In this document: in pieces, positions 37,871-49,937 of the stretch
Numbering within the stretch: position 1 is the first letter of the stretch
Layout of the letters: each line of letters opens with the position of its first letter
NCBI GenBank assembly: GCA_911728435.2
Contig: OU452202.1
Coordinates: 62,001 to 126,000, forward strand
Origin: Apoderus coryli
Taxonomy: Eukaryota > Arthropoda > Insecta > Coleoptera > Attelabidae
DNA length: 64,000 nucleotides
Direction of reading: 5' to 3'
Notes under the pieces: generated by a model
The model's input: only the letters and a program-made list of their open reading frames with translations
The model's database searches: none
What the model was told of the DNA's origin: nothing
Position numbers and translations under genes: made by a program

Positions 37871-37879
37871 AATCTTACC

Positions 37880-39000
37880 ATATACACCTTTTCAGCATAC
37901 GAAGGCACTTTTAAAAGTACCAGATAGACGTCTGAATCCCTAACCACCACTGAAAAGCATCTATACTCAATAAAAACTTTCCAAGAACCATAACAAGAAT
38001 TTAATACCTATCGACTTTAAACAATTCTTACTCAATGGACATTAGATTTATTCCAATAACAATATCTAAGTGTTTTATTTCTTACTTTAGAGCAAACTTG
38101 TATCCATTTTTCAAGTTATACCTACTGTACCGAGGAAAAGTTATCTAATTAAAATTTCTATTATGAGGGCAACATCGGTAGGTAGGTACATTATTATTAT
38201 TACCTATTATTATTATTTAGATTTGCTTGCAATTAATCGAAAGGTTACTTCAGGTGAACCTATTGGTTGTAGGTACTTTTACATATTACTAGGTGCCGAA
38301 TACCTACTTATGTCTGTTTTTTTCAAAAAGTAATTATAGATATCCTAGATGTATCAAAAACATTCAATGAAAGAAAATAGGTACGTAATTTTGTATAAGT
38401 TTAACTAAGTAAGTATTGCAACGATGTATTCATATCAATAGTAAGTAGTTATCTACACTAAAATAAAGTTGCTATACTTATTGCTTCGATACAAAACTAC
38501 CTTACCTATTCATAGTAAGTAACTCCAATAATTTCATTTAAATACACGTACGTAAATACAATAAATCAATAGATTGATAGAAATTAATCTTAAACATGAA
38601 AATAATGGCTCGACTATTAATGTAAACATAAACTATTTTGACAAAAGGAACTGGGAACTGTCAAGCAAACTATTAGAAAAATAAGTGACACCAACGTTAG
38701 AAAAAAATATTATCAAATTATGACAAACTAACGAACCATAATAGAGAGATATGATAGTCCAAAAAAATAACGTCCGCCGCTATTAACGTTAACGTTAATT
38801 TAACACCAACGATTTTCAAATAGAGAGATCTAAAAAATAACGTCACCTATGATGATAATCATATTATAGGCAGCCATTTTTAGGCTATCAGATTTAAAAT
38901 ACCTATCTAATATATTTATAGTAGGTATTTAGTATAAAATTTTATAAGGTTATTGAATTTGACAAGTGGATTTATTATTTAAATTAATGTTATAATGATC
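37880..39000. repeat. Mosaic of dispersed-repeat fragments
   Basis: 38170-38420 holds inverted pieces also found at 16510-17490 (ATCAAAAACATTCAATGAAA, GGTAGGTAGGTACATTATTA). 38660-38820 repeats the block at 36130-36260. No gene supported. Confidence 0.5.
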
Positions 39001-39009
39001 TCATACATT

Positions 39010-39308
39010 TTTAGCATAAGCACTTTAAATTTAAATACGCGTTGAGTCAAAAATGTATTTATTTATTTTGTTAAGGACAAAAAAGTAATATTTTCAGTAA
39101 TTTTTTGATATCAATTTAAGATTTCTTTAAAAGTTGAACTATAAGCTCCTAGAGGTGATCTACGGGGTAACTCAAAAATGTTTCTATTTATTTTCAATAT
39201 TTTTAGTTTTTTAATTTTCTTCTTTAATTTTTTTTACAACCCTCAATGACTTTTTTCATAGATAAAACTACTACAAAACGACTGGGAAGTCCCAAAGGGA
39301 TTTCTTGT
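39010..39308 (-). mobile_element. Hairpin-ended dispersed element, short minus-oriented copy
   Basis: It ends with CGACTGGGAAGTCCCAAAGG then GATTTCTTGT. Its other end, AGCATAAGCACTTTAAATTT, is shared inversely with the end near 24150 (AAATTTAAAGTGCTTATG). It therefore shows both boundaries of the family and keeps one 132-bp-type unit. Confidence 0.65.
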
Positions 39309-39659
39309 GTATTATACTAATAATTGGTCGTCTAATAACTTTGCAAACATTAATCGCTGTTTTTTTTTTGTGTCGCATCAAAGGGATGACACGTGAATGA
39401 GTAGACAGGTCTCGAAGGGATAGTGCCATAGAACATAATATATACCGGGTGTCCCACCGGGAAGGGATTCGATCGATTATGGAGAAACTACACTGTGAAA
39501 CAATCTAAAAATCTGGTGTAGTACTTAGGTGAGCGCGACCAATTCGGCTAAAATGTTTTCAAGAATCTAGTACTTCCGGCTATACCGGAAATGGGTGTCA
39601 ACTTCTTTATTTCAAATACGACTCTAAATAAAATATGTTTTTTTAGATTCTCGTTGTTA
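39309..39659. repeat. Repeat-like sequence with GTGTCCCACCGGG motif
   Basis: It contains TATACCGGGTGTCCCACCGG and TTCCGGCTATACCGGAAATG, motifs that look like termini or internal parts of an insect dispersed repeat. No matching partner end was found, so the element class is not assigned. Confidence 0.35.
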
Positions 39660-41055
39660 ATAATTATAAAATCTGGTAGTGCTGTCTTTGTCTTCGAAAA
39701 TCTGCAAAATTCGCAAAAGTGCGGGTAAGCGATGTGCGAATCCGCTACCAGGAGGGATCGCACCGCAATACAAATGGAAAATTTTTCTCTCATGGGAATT
39801 AGGTACTTTCAACTGTGATTTAATTCACTATTTTATTAATTAATTTAATTACATCTACACAGTGAATTTAAGTGTGCAACGCAGAGGGAGATATCAACTA
39901 TTTCTTGGGCTATTCACAAACATATGATCACATCGATCCATCTGACGGCTTTCATGACACTGTCACTTTAGGTTATTATCACTTTTTCAGTAAAATTACT
40001 TTAAATACACAATGACAACTTCTAAATTTACTACAACTATATAGAATATCCGTTTTATAACACTACAATATACAACATGTTGATAGAAATTAATCTTAAA
40101 CCTGAAAATAATGCCGAAAACTTTTAGACTATTAATGTAAACAAAGAAAATAATAAACTATTTGACACAAGCAATTTGTCTGTTGTGTTAGAAAAAACAT
40201 CTTAGCAAAACCAAATTATGATGTGAAACTAGAGGTGTCAACTATATTGGAATTTGTCGATTTTTTTTTAAACCATTTTCATGACTATATTCTTAGAAAA
40301 ACATATGGGATAAGCAATTGCGTATATGTTTAGTCACAATCGTATCGAAGAATAACGTACCCATTCGTAATTTCTATTGAAAAAGTATTAATCTTTAAAA
40401 ATATGACTCACTTCACACATACTACGTTCCTTTTATAAATATCACTATTCCAAATGTCATATAAACTGTGACAGCTACCGCTGTGTGTGTGTTGTTTGTA
40501 TTGGAAGCACCTAGCTAACAAACCTTATATGAAAATTTCCAGCCAAAACTGATGCTTACTTATCTAAAAAATAATGCAAATACACTGAACTCCACCACCA
40601 AAGAAGTAGAGATTTTCCATAGTGTCAAATTATAACATAAATCTATCTGTCATAATAATTAACATGTACCATACTGTCTATAGTAAAACAACGTAAATAC
40701 AATAATTTCCAAAAATGTGCAAAAATATTACTGTAAAAGACAGAATGGAAATTGAAAAAGAATATATACCGGAAGGTAAGTGTACAATCATATAAAATAG
40801 GGTTATCACCTTACACTTTGATGAAATTATTTGTTGACATTCCCCAACGACTTAACTTACCATTATTTGTAGGAAAAACTCAAAATACGATACCAAGACA
40901 AAGAGGATACAAAAAATAAATAACATGGCTCATTTTCCACAGTAGTTTTACAACATATCTGCAAACATAGGGGTCATAAAAGGAGAGGTTATAGTTCATA
41001 TGTTACGAATAAAACTATGAATCTTTCACCTACATGGTAGGTAAAATATTTATAA
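39660..41055 (+). repeat. Locally duplicated segment, copy B
   Basis: This is the partner of 36770-37870. It begins with TAGTGCTGTCTTTGTC, also present at 36775, and ends with TTCACCTACATGGTAGGTAA in both copies. Copy B contains about 300 bp absent from copy A, partly shared with 35990-36120. Confidence 0.75.
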
Positions 41056-41500
41056 CATATTTGTTTAGTTAATATTATTTCAATTAAGTTGATATATTTT
41101 AGTTATTATAATTCATGACATCCTGTAAATATGTTTGCATTTTTAAAACAAATTTAAGTCAAGTGGCAATTAATAATTTTTTGAATGTCAATGATGTAAG
41201 AAGTATGTTAATAAAAAAAGTAAAAAGTATAATATACAGGCCACACATATTCATACAAAACATTGGTCCTTCGAGCCGGATCTTGAATTATTAAATATTG
41301 AAGAAGACTTGGTGTAATGCAAGTAAGCAAGAATTAGTAAGACTGATGAAGACACAGATAAGAATAGTACGAAAGAAGAGAATAGTAATTCACGAAATAA
41401 CTTTTGAAGTTCATTAAGGGTATAGAATAGGTCGGTAATACATTTTAACATAATACCTATTATTGTACGTTCATGCTAAGATTGTATTTTTACTTTATAG

Positions 41501-41654
41501 ATATTGATTATGCAAATCAAACTCTACAAGAAGCGAAAGAACATATTATCGAAGTTAGCAACCCTGAGACAAATTGTGAAATAAATGAAAAAGTATCTTC
41601 CTATTGGAATAAAGCTGACACCTTATCTCTAATTTCGTTGTATGAGAGCAGTAG
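41501..41654 (+). pseudogene. Orphan exon, possibly from a Myb/SANT-like protein
   Basis: An open segment of 154 nt is bounded by an acceptor (TTTATAG) and donor (GTATGG). It reads DYANQTLQEAKEHIIEV, then through SSYWNKADTLSLISLYESSR. The Trp followed by a T-L-x-L-I-x-L-Y helix resembles the start of Myb/SANT-like DNA-binding domains seen in insect transposon-derived proteins. Sequence beyond the donor is a repeat mosaic and no partner exon was found, so it is probably a gene fragment. Family assignment is tentative. Confidence 0.4.
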
Positions 41655-41734
41655 GTATGGCGACACCTGAGCGACCCCCCTCCACTCCCACCAGTTTCGG
41701 CAGCGGTCGATTTATTTATTTTGAATATCAAAAA

Positions 41735-41975
41735 AGATTGTTTTATACCAGGGAGTCGAACTCGGGTTCTTGGTGTATGAGTTAAACGCCTAAACCACTA
41801 CAGCATAGGCGCTTCGTGATAAATATTCTTTAAAAGCCGTATAAATATGTGGGTCTCTTTTTGGAATATTAAAAGATATCTATCCGGGAGTCGAACCCGG
41901 GCTCTTGGTGTATAAGTTAAACGCCTAAACGACTACAGCATAGGCGCTTCGTGATAAATATTCTTTAAAAGCCGG
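41735..41975 (-). pseudogene. Two tandem tRNA-like sequences
   Basis: Two direct copies about 145 bp apart (near 41735-41830 and 41880-41975). On the minus strand each has a box-A-like GTAGT(G/C)GTTTAGGCG and a box B with TTCGACTCC. The second has a perfect 5-bp T stem (CCGGG/CCCGG). Acceptor arms do not pair, so these look like tRNA-derived repeat heads and not functional tRNAs. Confidence 0.5.
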
Positions 41976-42175
41976 TGGCAGTCTTGCTCAGGCGTGGTTG
42001 GCTTAGGCCCCAGGAAGCTTGAACGTACGAAACCATAGAAAAAGAGAGCTGTACAAACCGTAATATTATCAACCATATATAGAAAAAGAAAGCACCGTCA
42101 GCGGTAGTTAGATTTTAGCGTATATAGGGTCTCAAATTTGCTCCTGGCGGAAGCTTTAGCGTATTTTATCAACCA

Positions 42176-42760
42176 TATACCTGCTGCACAGAGTCTATTA
42201 TAAACCATATATAGAACAGAGAGCAGCCCCCAGCCTTGGTGTACAAGTTTTAGTGTATGCCTCACTCAAGAGAGACTCAAATTGCTCAACCTAACCTTAC
42301 TTATCCTTAGGTATATGGGTACCAGGGGGAGAGATCTTTAGCGTATATTTTCTAAAGTAATCCATATTCATTTTCATCGTATCAATTCACCTTAGGGTCT
42401 CGACGCTAACCGGGCGACGACCATTTTGATTTTAACAATTAAAGAAAAAGATTGTAGTGGTTGAACTGGAGAGACAATAGCATAGTACATGTTCACGTGA
42501 CTGTGACGATACCTGCTGCACAGAGTCTATTATAAACCATATATAGAAAAGAGAGCAGCCCCCAGCCTTGGTGTACAAGTTTTAGTGTATGCCTCACTCA
42601 AGAGAGACTCAAATTGCTCAACCTAACCTTACTTATCCTTAGGTATATGGGTACCAGGGGGAGAGATCTTTAGCGTATATTTTCTAAAGTAATCCATATT
42701 CATTTTCATTGTATCAATTCACCTTAAGGTCTCGACGCTAACCGGGCGACGTGGTTGAAC
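42176..42760 (+). repeat. Direct duplication with 330-bp spacing
   Basis: 42176-42430 and 42506-42750 are nearly identical (AGCAGCCCCCAGCCTTGGTG, GGTACCAGGGGGAGAGATCT, TCGACGCTAACCGGGCGACG). No coding content supported. Confidence 0.8.
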
Positions 42761-43099
42761 TGGACAGACAATGGCATAGTACATGTTCACGTGACTGTGA
42801 CGTGTACAAAGAATGTTAAAATTGATATGGTTATTTTGGTATACACACAGCAAGCTAATTTAATATTTATTTGACCTCTTTGGCCCCGGGGTGGTGATAA
42901 CACACATAGTCCAATTTTAAAGTTATATACAGTTAGACACAAAACAGACAAACGGACACATCTAAATTAATAAATATTAGATTAGTTTGGCCCTACACTC
43001 ACCAATTGTGTATGAAATAAAACACACACATACACACCAAATATTGTAAAGACTTTTTAAATCAGAGAGAGAGAGTTTAACCTGAACTAACCCAGCCTC

Positions 43100-45050
43100 C
43101 CCTAACCCAATTGGTTTGAACTGGTCTGAACAGCTTTTCAACCGCTTTGAACAGCTTTATCACCAGACAGAGGACATGATTAGTCCAAAGTGAAATTTTA
43201 AAGTTATATACAGTTAGACAGAGCAGGGTTCTGACGCAAGGTATTATGTTGGAGATTAATGCTCATATCTTATGGAAGGAAGGTCTCAAAAAAAAAAAGA
43301 ATTTCTTATGGGAAATAACAAAGTGGCGAGGGTAAACATAAAAGTGGTGGGGGTAAATAAACAGGACGCTATACATGGTGGGTCTAAACATGCGAGGTTC
43401 TGACGACATATCAATATACAAGGTATTAAGTTGGAGATGAATGCTCATATCTTATGGAAAATTATCACAAGGGAAGGTCTCAAAAAACGAATTTCTTATG
43501 GGAAATAACAAAGTGATGAGGGTAAACAAACAGCTAGCAGCAGTAGGATGCCATACCAATATACAGGGTGGTACTAGACATACTTTTATGGGAAAATAAA
43601 GGGGGTAAATAAACAGGACGCTATACATGGTGGGTCTAAACCAGTAGGATGCCATACCAGGGTAACAAAGTGATGAGGGTAAACAAACAGCTAGCAGCAG
43701 TAGGATGCCATACCAATATACAGGGTGGTACTAGACATACTTTTATGGGAAAATAAAGGGGGTAAATGAATAGGACGCTATACATAGTGGGTCTAAACAT
43801 GCGGGGTTCTGACGACATATCAGACTCTGATGTTAGATTTTTAGGTCCGAACAGCTTTTCAACTGCTTTCAACTGGTCTGAACAGCTTTTCAACTCCAGA
43901 CAGAGGACATGATACGACAACATAACACACATAGTCCAAAGTGAAATTTTAAAGTTATATACAGTTAGACACAAAACAGAGCGGGGTTCTGACGCAAGGT
44001 ATTATGTTGGAGATTAATGCTCATATCTTATGGAAAATCATCACAAGGGAAGGCCTCAAAAAGAAAGTGGAGGGGGTATTAAGTTGGAGAATAATGCTTA
44101 TTTCTTCTGGAAAATAACATACTTTTATTAAATATTTTCTAACAGATATAGTAGAGTGTAACTATAAGGTAGAAGTTATTCTACTGCAGGCTCTGATGTT
44201 AGATTTTTAATATTGGGCTCCTTGAGCGTACAGGGTACCCATTAGTGTTAGGTCATTGACACCTTTAATGTATAGAACAAGCGGAAGAGGTCGTTCTAAA
44301 AGATGTATACTTCAAACAATGTATTGAAAAAGTGGAAGAGGATACCGTAGTCCTAAAATTGTTATACAGCGAAGGCTCTGACTTCATTATTCTACTGTAG
44401 ACTCTGATGTTAGATTTTTAATAACAGCGAAGTCTCATTGTTATACAGCGAAGGCTCTGACTTCTTTATTCTACTGTAGCCTCTGATGTTAGATTTTTAA
44501 TAACAGCGAAGTCTCAGACTCCTTTAGCATACTTATATTAAATATTTTCTAACAGGTATATGTGGAGATCTAGTAGAGTGGAACTATAAGGTGAAATTAT
44601 TCTACTGTAGGCTCCGATATTAGATTTTAATATCGGGCTCCTTGAGCGTACTTTTGAGGGGCCCCTTTTCTATATTTAATGTTAAGACATGGTAGCGTTG
44701 AACTAATGTATAGAACAAGCGGAAGCGGTCGTTCTAAAAGATGACCCTATTATACTTCAAACAACGTATTGTAAAGTGGAAGAGGGTACCGTAGTCTTAA
44801 ATTGTTATACGAAGTCTCAGACTCATTGGTAGGATTTATAGCAAGAAAAAATAAGGGGTCACGTACCAATATATATTATAAGTTGGAGAGTAATACCCAT
44901 TTCTTATGTCATCTACAGGGACCCGTACCAATATATACATTAAGTTGGAGAATAATACCCATTTCTGATGGAAAATAACAAAGTGGTGGTATAACTATTT
45001 ACACCACATACGAATTAAAATATTATGTGGTAGGTTTTATATCAAGAAAA
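43100..45050 (+). repeat. Mosaic of shuffled direct repeats
   Basis: Blocks recur in different combinations: GGTATTATGTTGGAGATTAA at about 43240 and 44000; GATGAGGGTAAACAAACAGC at 43515 and 43673; GCTCTGATGTTAGATTTTTA at several sites from 44200 to 44500; GAACAAGCGGAAG(A/C)GGTCGT at 44277 and 44715. Recurrent peptide-like open frames on the minus strand arise from the same blocks. No gene supported. Confidence 0.7.
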
Positions 45051-45289
45051 ATAATATTGGTAGGCTTTATAGCACGAAAAATAAAACACAGTATTATAAA
45101 TAATATATATATAATAATAAAATAATAATAAAATAATTTGACTGTCGGCTGTGGTGATGGTGGACCCCTGGGCTGACAATAGCAGCAGCACCAGCCGTGA
45201 CACTATCTGAAACTGAAGCGCAAAATTAAAGTATGTACACGCAACCTCAGTTACCTTATAACCAACCATTTTCAATAAAGAAAACGCCA

Positions 45290-45500
45290 AGTTATAAAGT
45301 AAAGAAATATACAAGTTCTTTCGCCAAAGGGCATCGCCTTTCTTGAAAGCGCAGAAACACAAACAACCTTTTGAAAATGCAAGATCTTTCGCCAAAGGGC
45401 ATCCCCTTTCTTGAAAGCGTAGAAACACAAACAACCTTTTGAAAATGCAAGATCTTTCGCCAAAGGGCATCCCCTTTCTTGAAAGCGCAGAAACACAAAC
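45290..45500 (-). repeat. 69-bp tandem repeat, about three units, open in all minus-strand frames
   Basis: TTTCGCCAAAGGGCAT recurs at about 45320, 45389 and 45457. Because 69 is a multiple of 3, minus-strand frames stay open and repeat the same peptide (for example SRKGMPFGERSCIFKR). The simultaneous openness of several frames argues for a repeat property and not a protein. Confidence 0.7.
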
Positions 45501-45552
45501 AACCAAAGGGCATATAGAGGTGTATACTAAAATGGACTGTGTAATATAACAA

Positions 45553-45790
45553 CTCTAATGTCAATAATAAGGGTATATAGCATTGTTCAAGAAAACGACA
45601 GAGATTAGTGTTAAGGAGTTAGAATCTATGGTAAACGTTTTGACTTAATAGTAAAACGGTCTAATAATAGTCAAATAATAATATTGAGAAAACGTTATTC
45701 AACGATCTTAGTGTTAAGGAGTTAGAAGTTATTGTAGAGTTAGAAGTTTTTATTTAAGCAGGGTATACACATTATACAACGATTGGTAAC
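45553..45790 (+). repeat. Left flanking repeat of the 10.5-kb element
   Basis: It matches 59237-59400 (AATAATAAGGGTATATAGCA, AGAGATTAGTGTTAAGGAGT, AGTAAAACGGTCTAATAATA). This repeat is the sequence into which the 10.5-kb element inserted. Confidence 0.75.
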
Positions 45791-45914
45791 TACCCTGTTG
45801 AAAATGCCAGATAGAACCATATAAAAAAAAAATTAATATGGATTAATACGGTTCATAGTGTGTATTTGAAACAGCAATTCCAAATTAAAAACATATTTGA
45901 AATAATTAGTATGA

Positions 45915-47705
45915 ATCAGGATTGCCCACTAGAACCTGTTTACATCTAGAACGGATTTAATATGGTTTTATAAGCAAATCCAAATGCAAAAGCTATTGGG
46001 ATTAATTTGTAGTTATCAGTTTCTATCAGGATTGCCCAATAGAACCTGTTTACATTTAGAACGGATTTAATATGGTTTTATAAGCAAATCCAAATGCAAA
46101 AGCTATTGGGATTAATTTGTAGTTATCAGTTTCTATCAGGATTGCCCAATAGAACCTATTTACATTTAGAACGGATTTAATATGGTTTTATAAGCAAATC
46201 CAAATGCAAAAGCTATTGGGATTAATTTGTATTTATCAGATTCTATCAGGATTGCCCAATAGAACCTGTTTACATTTAGAACGGATTTAATATGGTTTTA
46301 TAAGCAAATCCAAATGCAAAAGCTATTGGGATTAATTTGTAGTTATCAGTTTCTATCAGGATTGCCCACTAGAACCTGTTTACATTTAGAACGTTTTAAT
46401 ATGGTTTTATAAGCAAATCCAAATGCAAAAGCTATAGGGATTAATTTGTATTTATCAGATTCTATCAGGATTGCCCAATAGAACCTGTTTACATTTAGAA
46501 CGGATTTAATATGGTTTTATAAGCAAATCCAAATGCAAAAGCTATTGGGATTAATTTGTATTTATCAGATTCTATCAGGATTGCCCAATAGAACCTTTTT
46601 ACATTTAGAACGGATTTAATATGGTTTTATAAGCAAATCCAAATACAAAAGCCATTGGGATTAAGTTGTAGTTATCAGTTTCTATCAGGATTGCCCAATA
46701 GAACCTGTTTACATTTAGAACGTTTTAATATGGTTTTATAAGCAAATCCAAATGCAAAAGCTATAGGGATTAATTTGTATTTATCAGATTCTATCAGGAT
46801 TGCCCAATAGAACCTGTTTACATTTAGAACGTATTTAATATGGTTTTATAAGCAAATCCAAAAGCTATTGGGATTAATTTGTATTTATCAGTTTCTATCA
46901 GGATTGCCCAATAGAACCTGTTTACATTTAGAACGGATTTAATATGGTTTTATAAGCAAATCCAAATGCAAAAGCTATTGGGATTAATTTGTAGTTATCA
47001 GTTTCTATCAGGATTGCCCACTAGAACCTGTTTACATTTAGAACGTTTTAATATGGTTTTATAAGCAAATCCAAATGCAACAGCTATAGGGATTAATTTG
47101 TATTTATCAGATTCTATCAGGATTGCCCAATAGAACCTGTTTACATTTAGAACGGATTTAATATGGTTTTATAAGCAAATCCAAATGCAAAAGCTATTGG
47201 GATTAATTTGTATTTATCAGATTCTATCAGGATTGCCCAATAGAACCTGTTTACATTTAGAACGGATTTAATATGGTTTTATAAGCAAATCCAAATACAA
47301 AAGCCATTGGGATTAAGTTGTAGTTATCAGTTTCTATCAGGATTGCCCAATAGAACCTGTTTACATTTAGAACGGATTTAATATGGTTTTATAAGCAAAT
47401 CCAAAAGCTATTGGGATTAATTTGTATTTATCAGATTCTAGCAGGATTGCCAAATAAAACCTGTTTACATTTAGAACGGATTTAATATGGTTTTATAAGC
47501 AAATCCAAATGCAAAAGCTATTGGGATTAATTTGTAGTTATCAGTTTCTATCAGGATTGCCCAATAGAACCTGTTTACATTTAGAACGGATTTAATATGG
47601 TTTTATAAGCAAATCCAAATGCAAAAGCTATTGGGATTCATTTGTAGTTATCAGATTCAATCAGGATTGCCCACTAGAACCTGTTTAAATCTAGAACGGA
47701 TTTAA
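45915..47705 (+). repeat. 110-bp subterminal tandem array, about 16 units
   Basis: The unit carries TTTAATATGGTTTTATAAGC and CAGGATTGCCCAATAGAACC, recurring every 110 bp (shorter in units lacking ATGCAA or a GGA). Variants are interspersed in a pattern suggesting higher-order duplication: short GTTTTAATATGG units alternate with full ones. It begins about 120 bp from the left terminus. Confidence 0.9.
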
Positions 47706-48811
47706 ATGTAAATCCCTGTATATTATTATAAATAAATTATAACTTTTCAATTTTGTTGAAAAACGTTAAGGTCTATAGTATTATAGAATTACTTACCTCT
47801 TCGTCGAATTAATTTTCATTTATTATTATTATTTTTTATATATGTCTAGAATTATTGTTTTAAAAAACCATAACTTTGGGATTTGTGGAAGCAAAAAACA
47901 GTCTGCACTCGGTTACATGTACTTTTTTTCTATTTTAAAATTACATGTCAATATTTATCTCAATGTTCACCTAAAACAAAATATAAAATATTAATAATAC
48001 TTAATCGATGAGTAGAAACCAACCCAAAGATATCAAAATCATAATTCAATTATGTTTTATTTAGAACATATTAATAGTTCTTTGAGCTAACATATATTTT
48101 TTGTCATACATATATTATGTAAAATGATGAATACTAAATTTTTACGCGAAATTAATAATCATAATATACCTAATTATTTAATTTATATCAGGCAAGTGTC
48201 TAGTCTTTTAAAATCACCACACTGGCGTAGGCGTAAAGAAGTTTAAAGACGTCTTGTCTTGGGTTTCAATAATAATCTGATTATGGAAATGTTTTAGAAG
48301 ATATATATTGTGAACTAAATAAGTAGCTATTAAAGTTTTAGGGCTCCATAATATATTGCGCGGCTAAGTTTAATGAAAATTATTTTTGGAATGTTATCAT
48401 AAATAAGTGTTTTAGGTCATTTTATACGTAAATAAGTACTTGTTGAACCAAATTTGGTAAACCATACTACTGAACATTTCTAAGTTCTGAACTTTTGGCA
48501 AAATAAAAAAAAACATAACTACCTAAAAATCTTACTGGGCTTGCCTGAAGACAGCAGATACACCACATAGCCACATAGTAAACTTGGTCTACATACGCGA
48601 TATAAAATGAGTGCCTTAGAGAATCCCGTGAAAAGTGTATAAAACGGATAAAAAGTAAACCCAATATTTTTGTCGACTATAAAATACTAATAAAAAAAAA
48701 AGATGTTAGGACTTTTTTTATAGAAAAAATTATAACATAAAATTGTTATTGAATAATACTAACTTTCCGTTCCTCATGTCTTATTGTCTAAAATATCTTC
48801 ACTCTCTACGT
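47706..48811. other. AT-rich element interior without recognised gene
   Basis: No exon with credible splice sites was seen between the left array and the exon-like segments at 48812-49122. Confidence 0.35.
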
Positions 48812-49122
48812 TTATTTCTTCAGAGGTTTCCGTATTCTCTTTGAATTATTTTTCATCCCATCTAAAAAAAATTTCAAGTCCATGACTAACTTTTTGTGGA
48901 AAAGTTAGACATTGGAATATTAAAATATCAGTTATGAAAATACTGTTAAGCAGTTCATTACATAAACAATCCTTTTATTTAATTGGTACTTACCACAGCT
49001 CTGCCGGGGCGCCCTATTAATATCGGATACCTTTATCCCAATCCAGGTATTTACTTTTGATAACTGGGTACGCATGGCGAATTCATCAGTCCCTTTTTTA
49101 ATTAAATAAAATGTTGTAATAT
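48812..49122 (-). CDS. Possible 3' exons of a third gene in the 10.5-kb element
   Basis: Two segments join well on the minus strand: 49122-48994 (acceptor TTTTCAG, donor GTAAGT; reads ...TWIGIKVSDINRAPRQSC) and 48861-48812 (acceptor TTTTTTTTAG; reads GMKNNSKRIRKPLKK then stop). The phases fit. Upstream exons are not settled. No family is recognised; the tail is strongly basic. It could be the distal part of the transposase gene whose front lies at 50153-50860. Confidence 0.35.
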
Positions 49123-49690
49123 CTGAAAATGCAAAACGAATCAGTTCCATGTATTGGCTTCAGATATGCCATCTAAATATGCCCAAACAGAAATAAAATT
49201 TGAATAAATAGGCCATTCTTACAGCGAGCGGTGTACAATTTTAATAGCAAAGTAAAAAACAAATATCACCACAAATATGTTTTATATTAACGCCTTTATA
49301 GAGACACGTTTCGAGAGTATAATACACTCATCATTGGCCTGCAGCAACCTAATGCTGGAAAACCTAACAATTAAACATTCACATTTCAATGCAGAACCTG
49401 TACTGGGGAGCATTTCAGAGTTTAAATGGTAAAACGTAAGTATTTACAATACAAACATTGTAATGTCCTCGGACAGGGTTCTTGTTAATTTTCCAGACTG
49501 AATAAAAGATATTATAATTAGGTGGATGAGACAGAAATGTACTTGAAGATTAATATTGAAATATAGAAAGAACAACAAATAAGTCCACAAACAAAACCTT
49601 AAATTGCAAACGTATAAGAATCATAGAACGGCAGACTTCTTATCGCACTGAATACAAAATTTGTTTAAAAACATTGCAAATAATAATAAA

Positions 49691-49843
49691 TTAAATTATT
49701 GGTGTGGAAATAAAATAAACTTCCTGAATTGGTTTTTTTAACTTTGTGTCATAAGGAAAATCTGCCTCATGATCATAATGAAACCTATAAAACGGTAGCA
49801 AGTGAGAACCCAAAAGTTCTATTTTAGTCATGATATCAATGAT
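49691..49843 (-). CDS. Exon-like open segment in the 10.5-kb element
   Basis: The minus strand reads IIDIMTKIELLGSHLLPFYR and continues with an acidic-aromatic stretch to a stop at 49691. Composition looks coding, but the acceptor (GTTCAAG) is weak and the joining exon is unclear. A short upstream open segment beginning MFNGCKKCLRRCFKT with a donor GTAAGAG near 50000 might belong to the same gene. Confidence 0.3.
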   Translation of the reverse strand: MIDIMTKIELLGSHLLPFYRFHYDHEADFPYDTKLKKPIQEVYFISTPII

Positions 49844-49897
49844 ACTTGAACGTTCAAAATTATACGGTTTTCAAAATACCAAAGCTACCTTCTAAGG

Positions 49898-49937
49898 AGA
49901 AACTGTGTTCTTGGTAAGGACCAAGAACACAGTTTCT
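49898..49937. repeat. Perfect 18-bp stem hairpin with AAGG loop
   Basis: AGAAACTGTGTTCTTGGT (49898-49915) and its exact complement (49920-49937) surround a 4-nt loop. It lies between exon-like segments of the element's third gene. The stem is short for a miRNA precursor. Confidence 0.7.

Noticed and set aside
39548..39793. 81-residue minus-strand frame
   Set aside because: It lies across a dispersed repeat and the start of a locally duplicated segment; no recognisable domain.
43263..43974. Minus-strand frames with repeated peptide HPTAASCLFTLITLL
   Set aside because: They are produced by shuffled direct repeats and run through blocks reused in other frames.
45915..47705. CRISPR-like array
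   Set aside because: Units are contiguous tandem copies without unique spacers, and the genome is eukaryotic. The same applies to the 298-, 182- and 132-bp arrays.
48774..48838. Alternative acidic terminal exon (ENTETSEEINVESEDILD)
   Set aside because: It uses a poor acceptor (TTCAAAG); the alternative acceptor after an eight-T tract 23 nt upstream is much stronger and also keeps frame.
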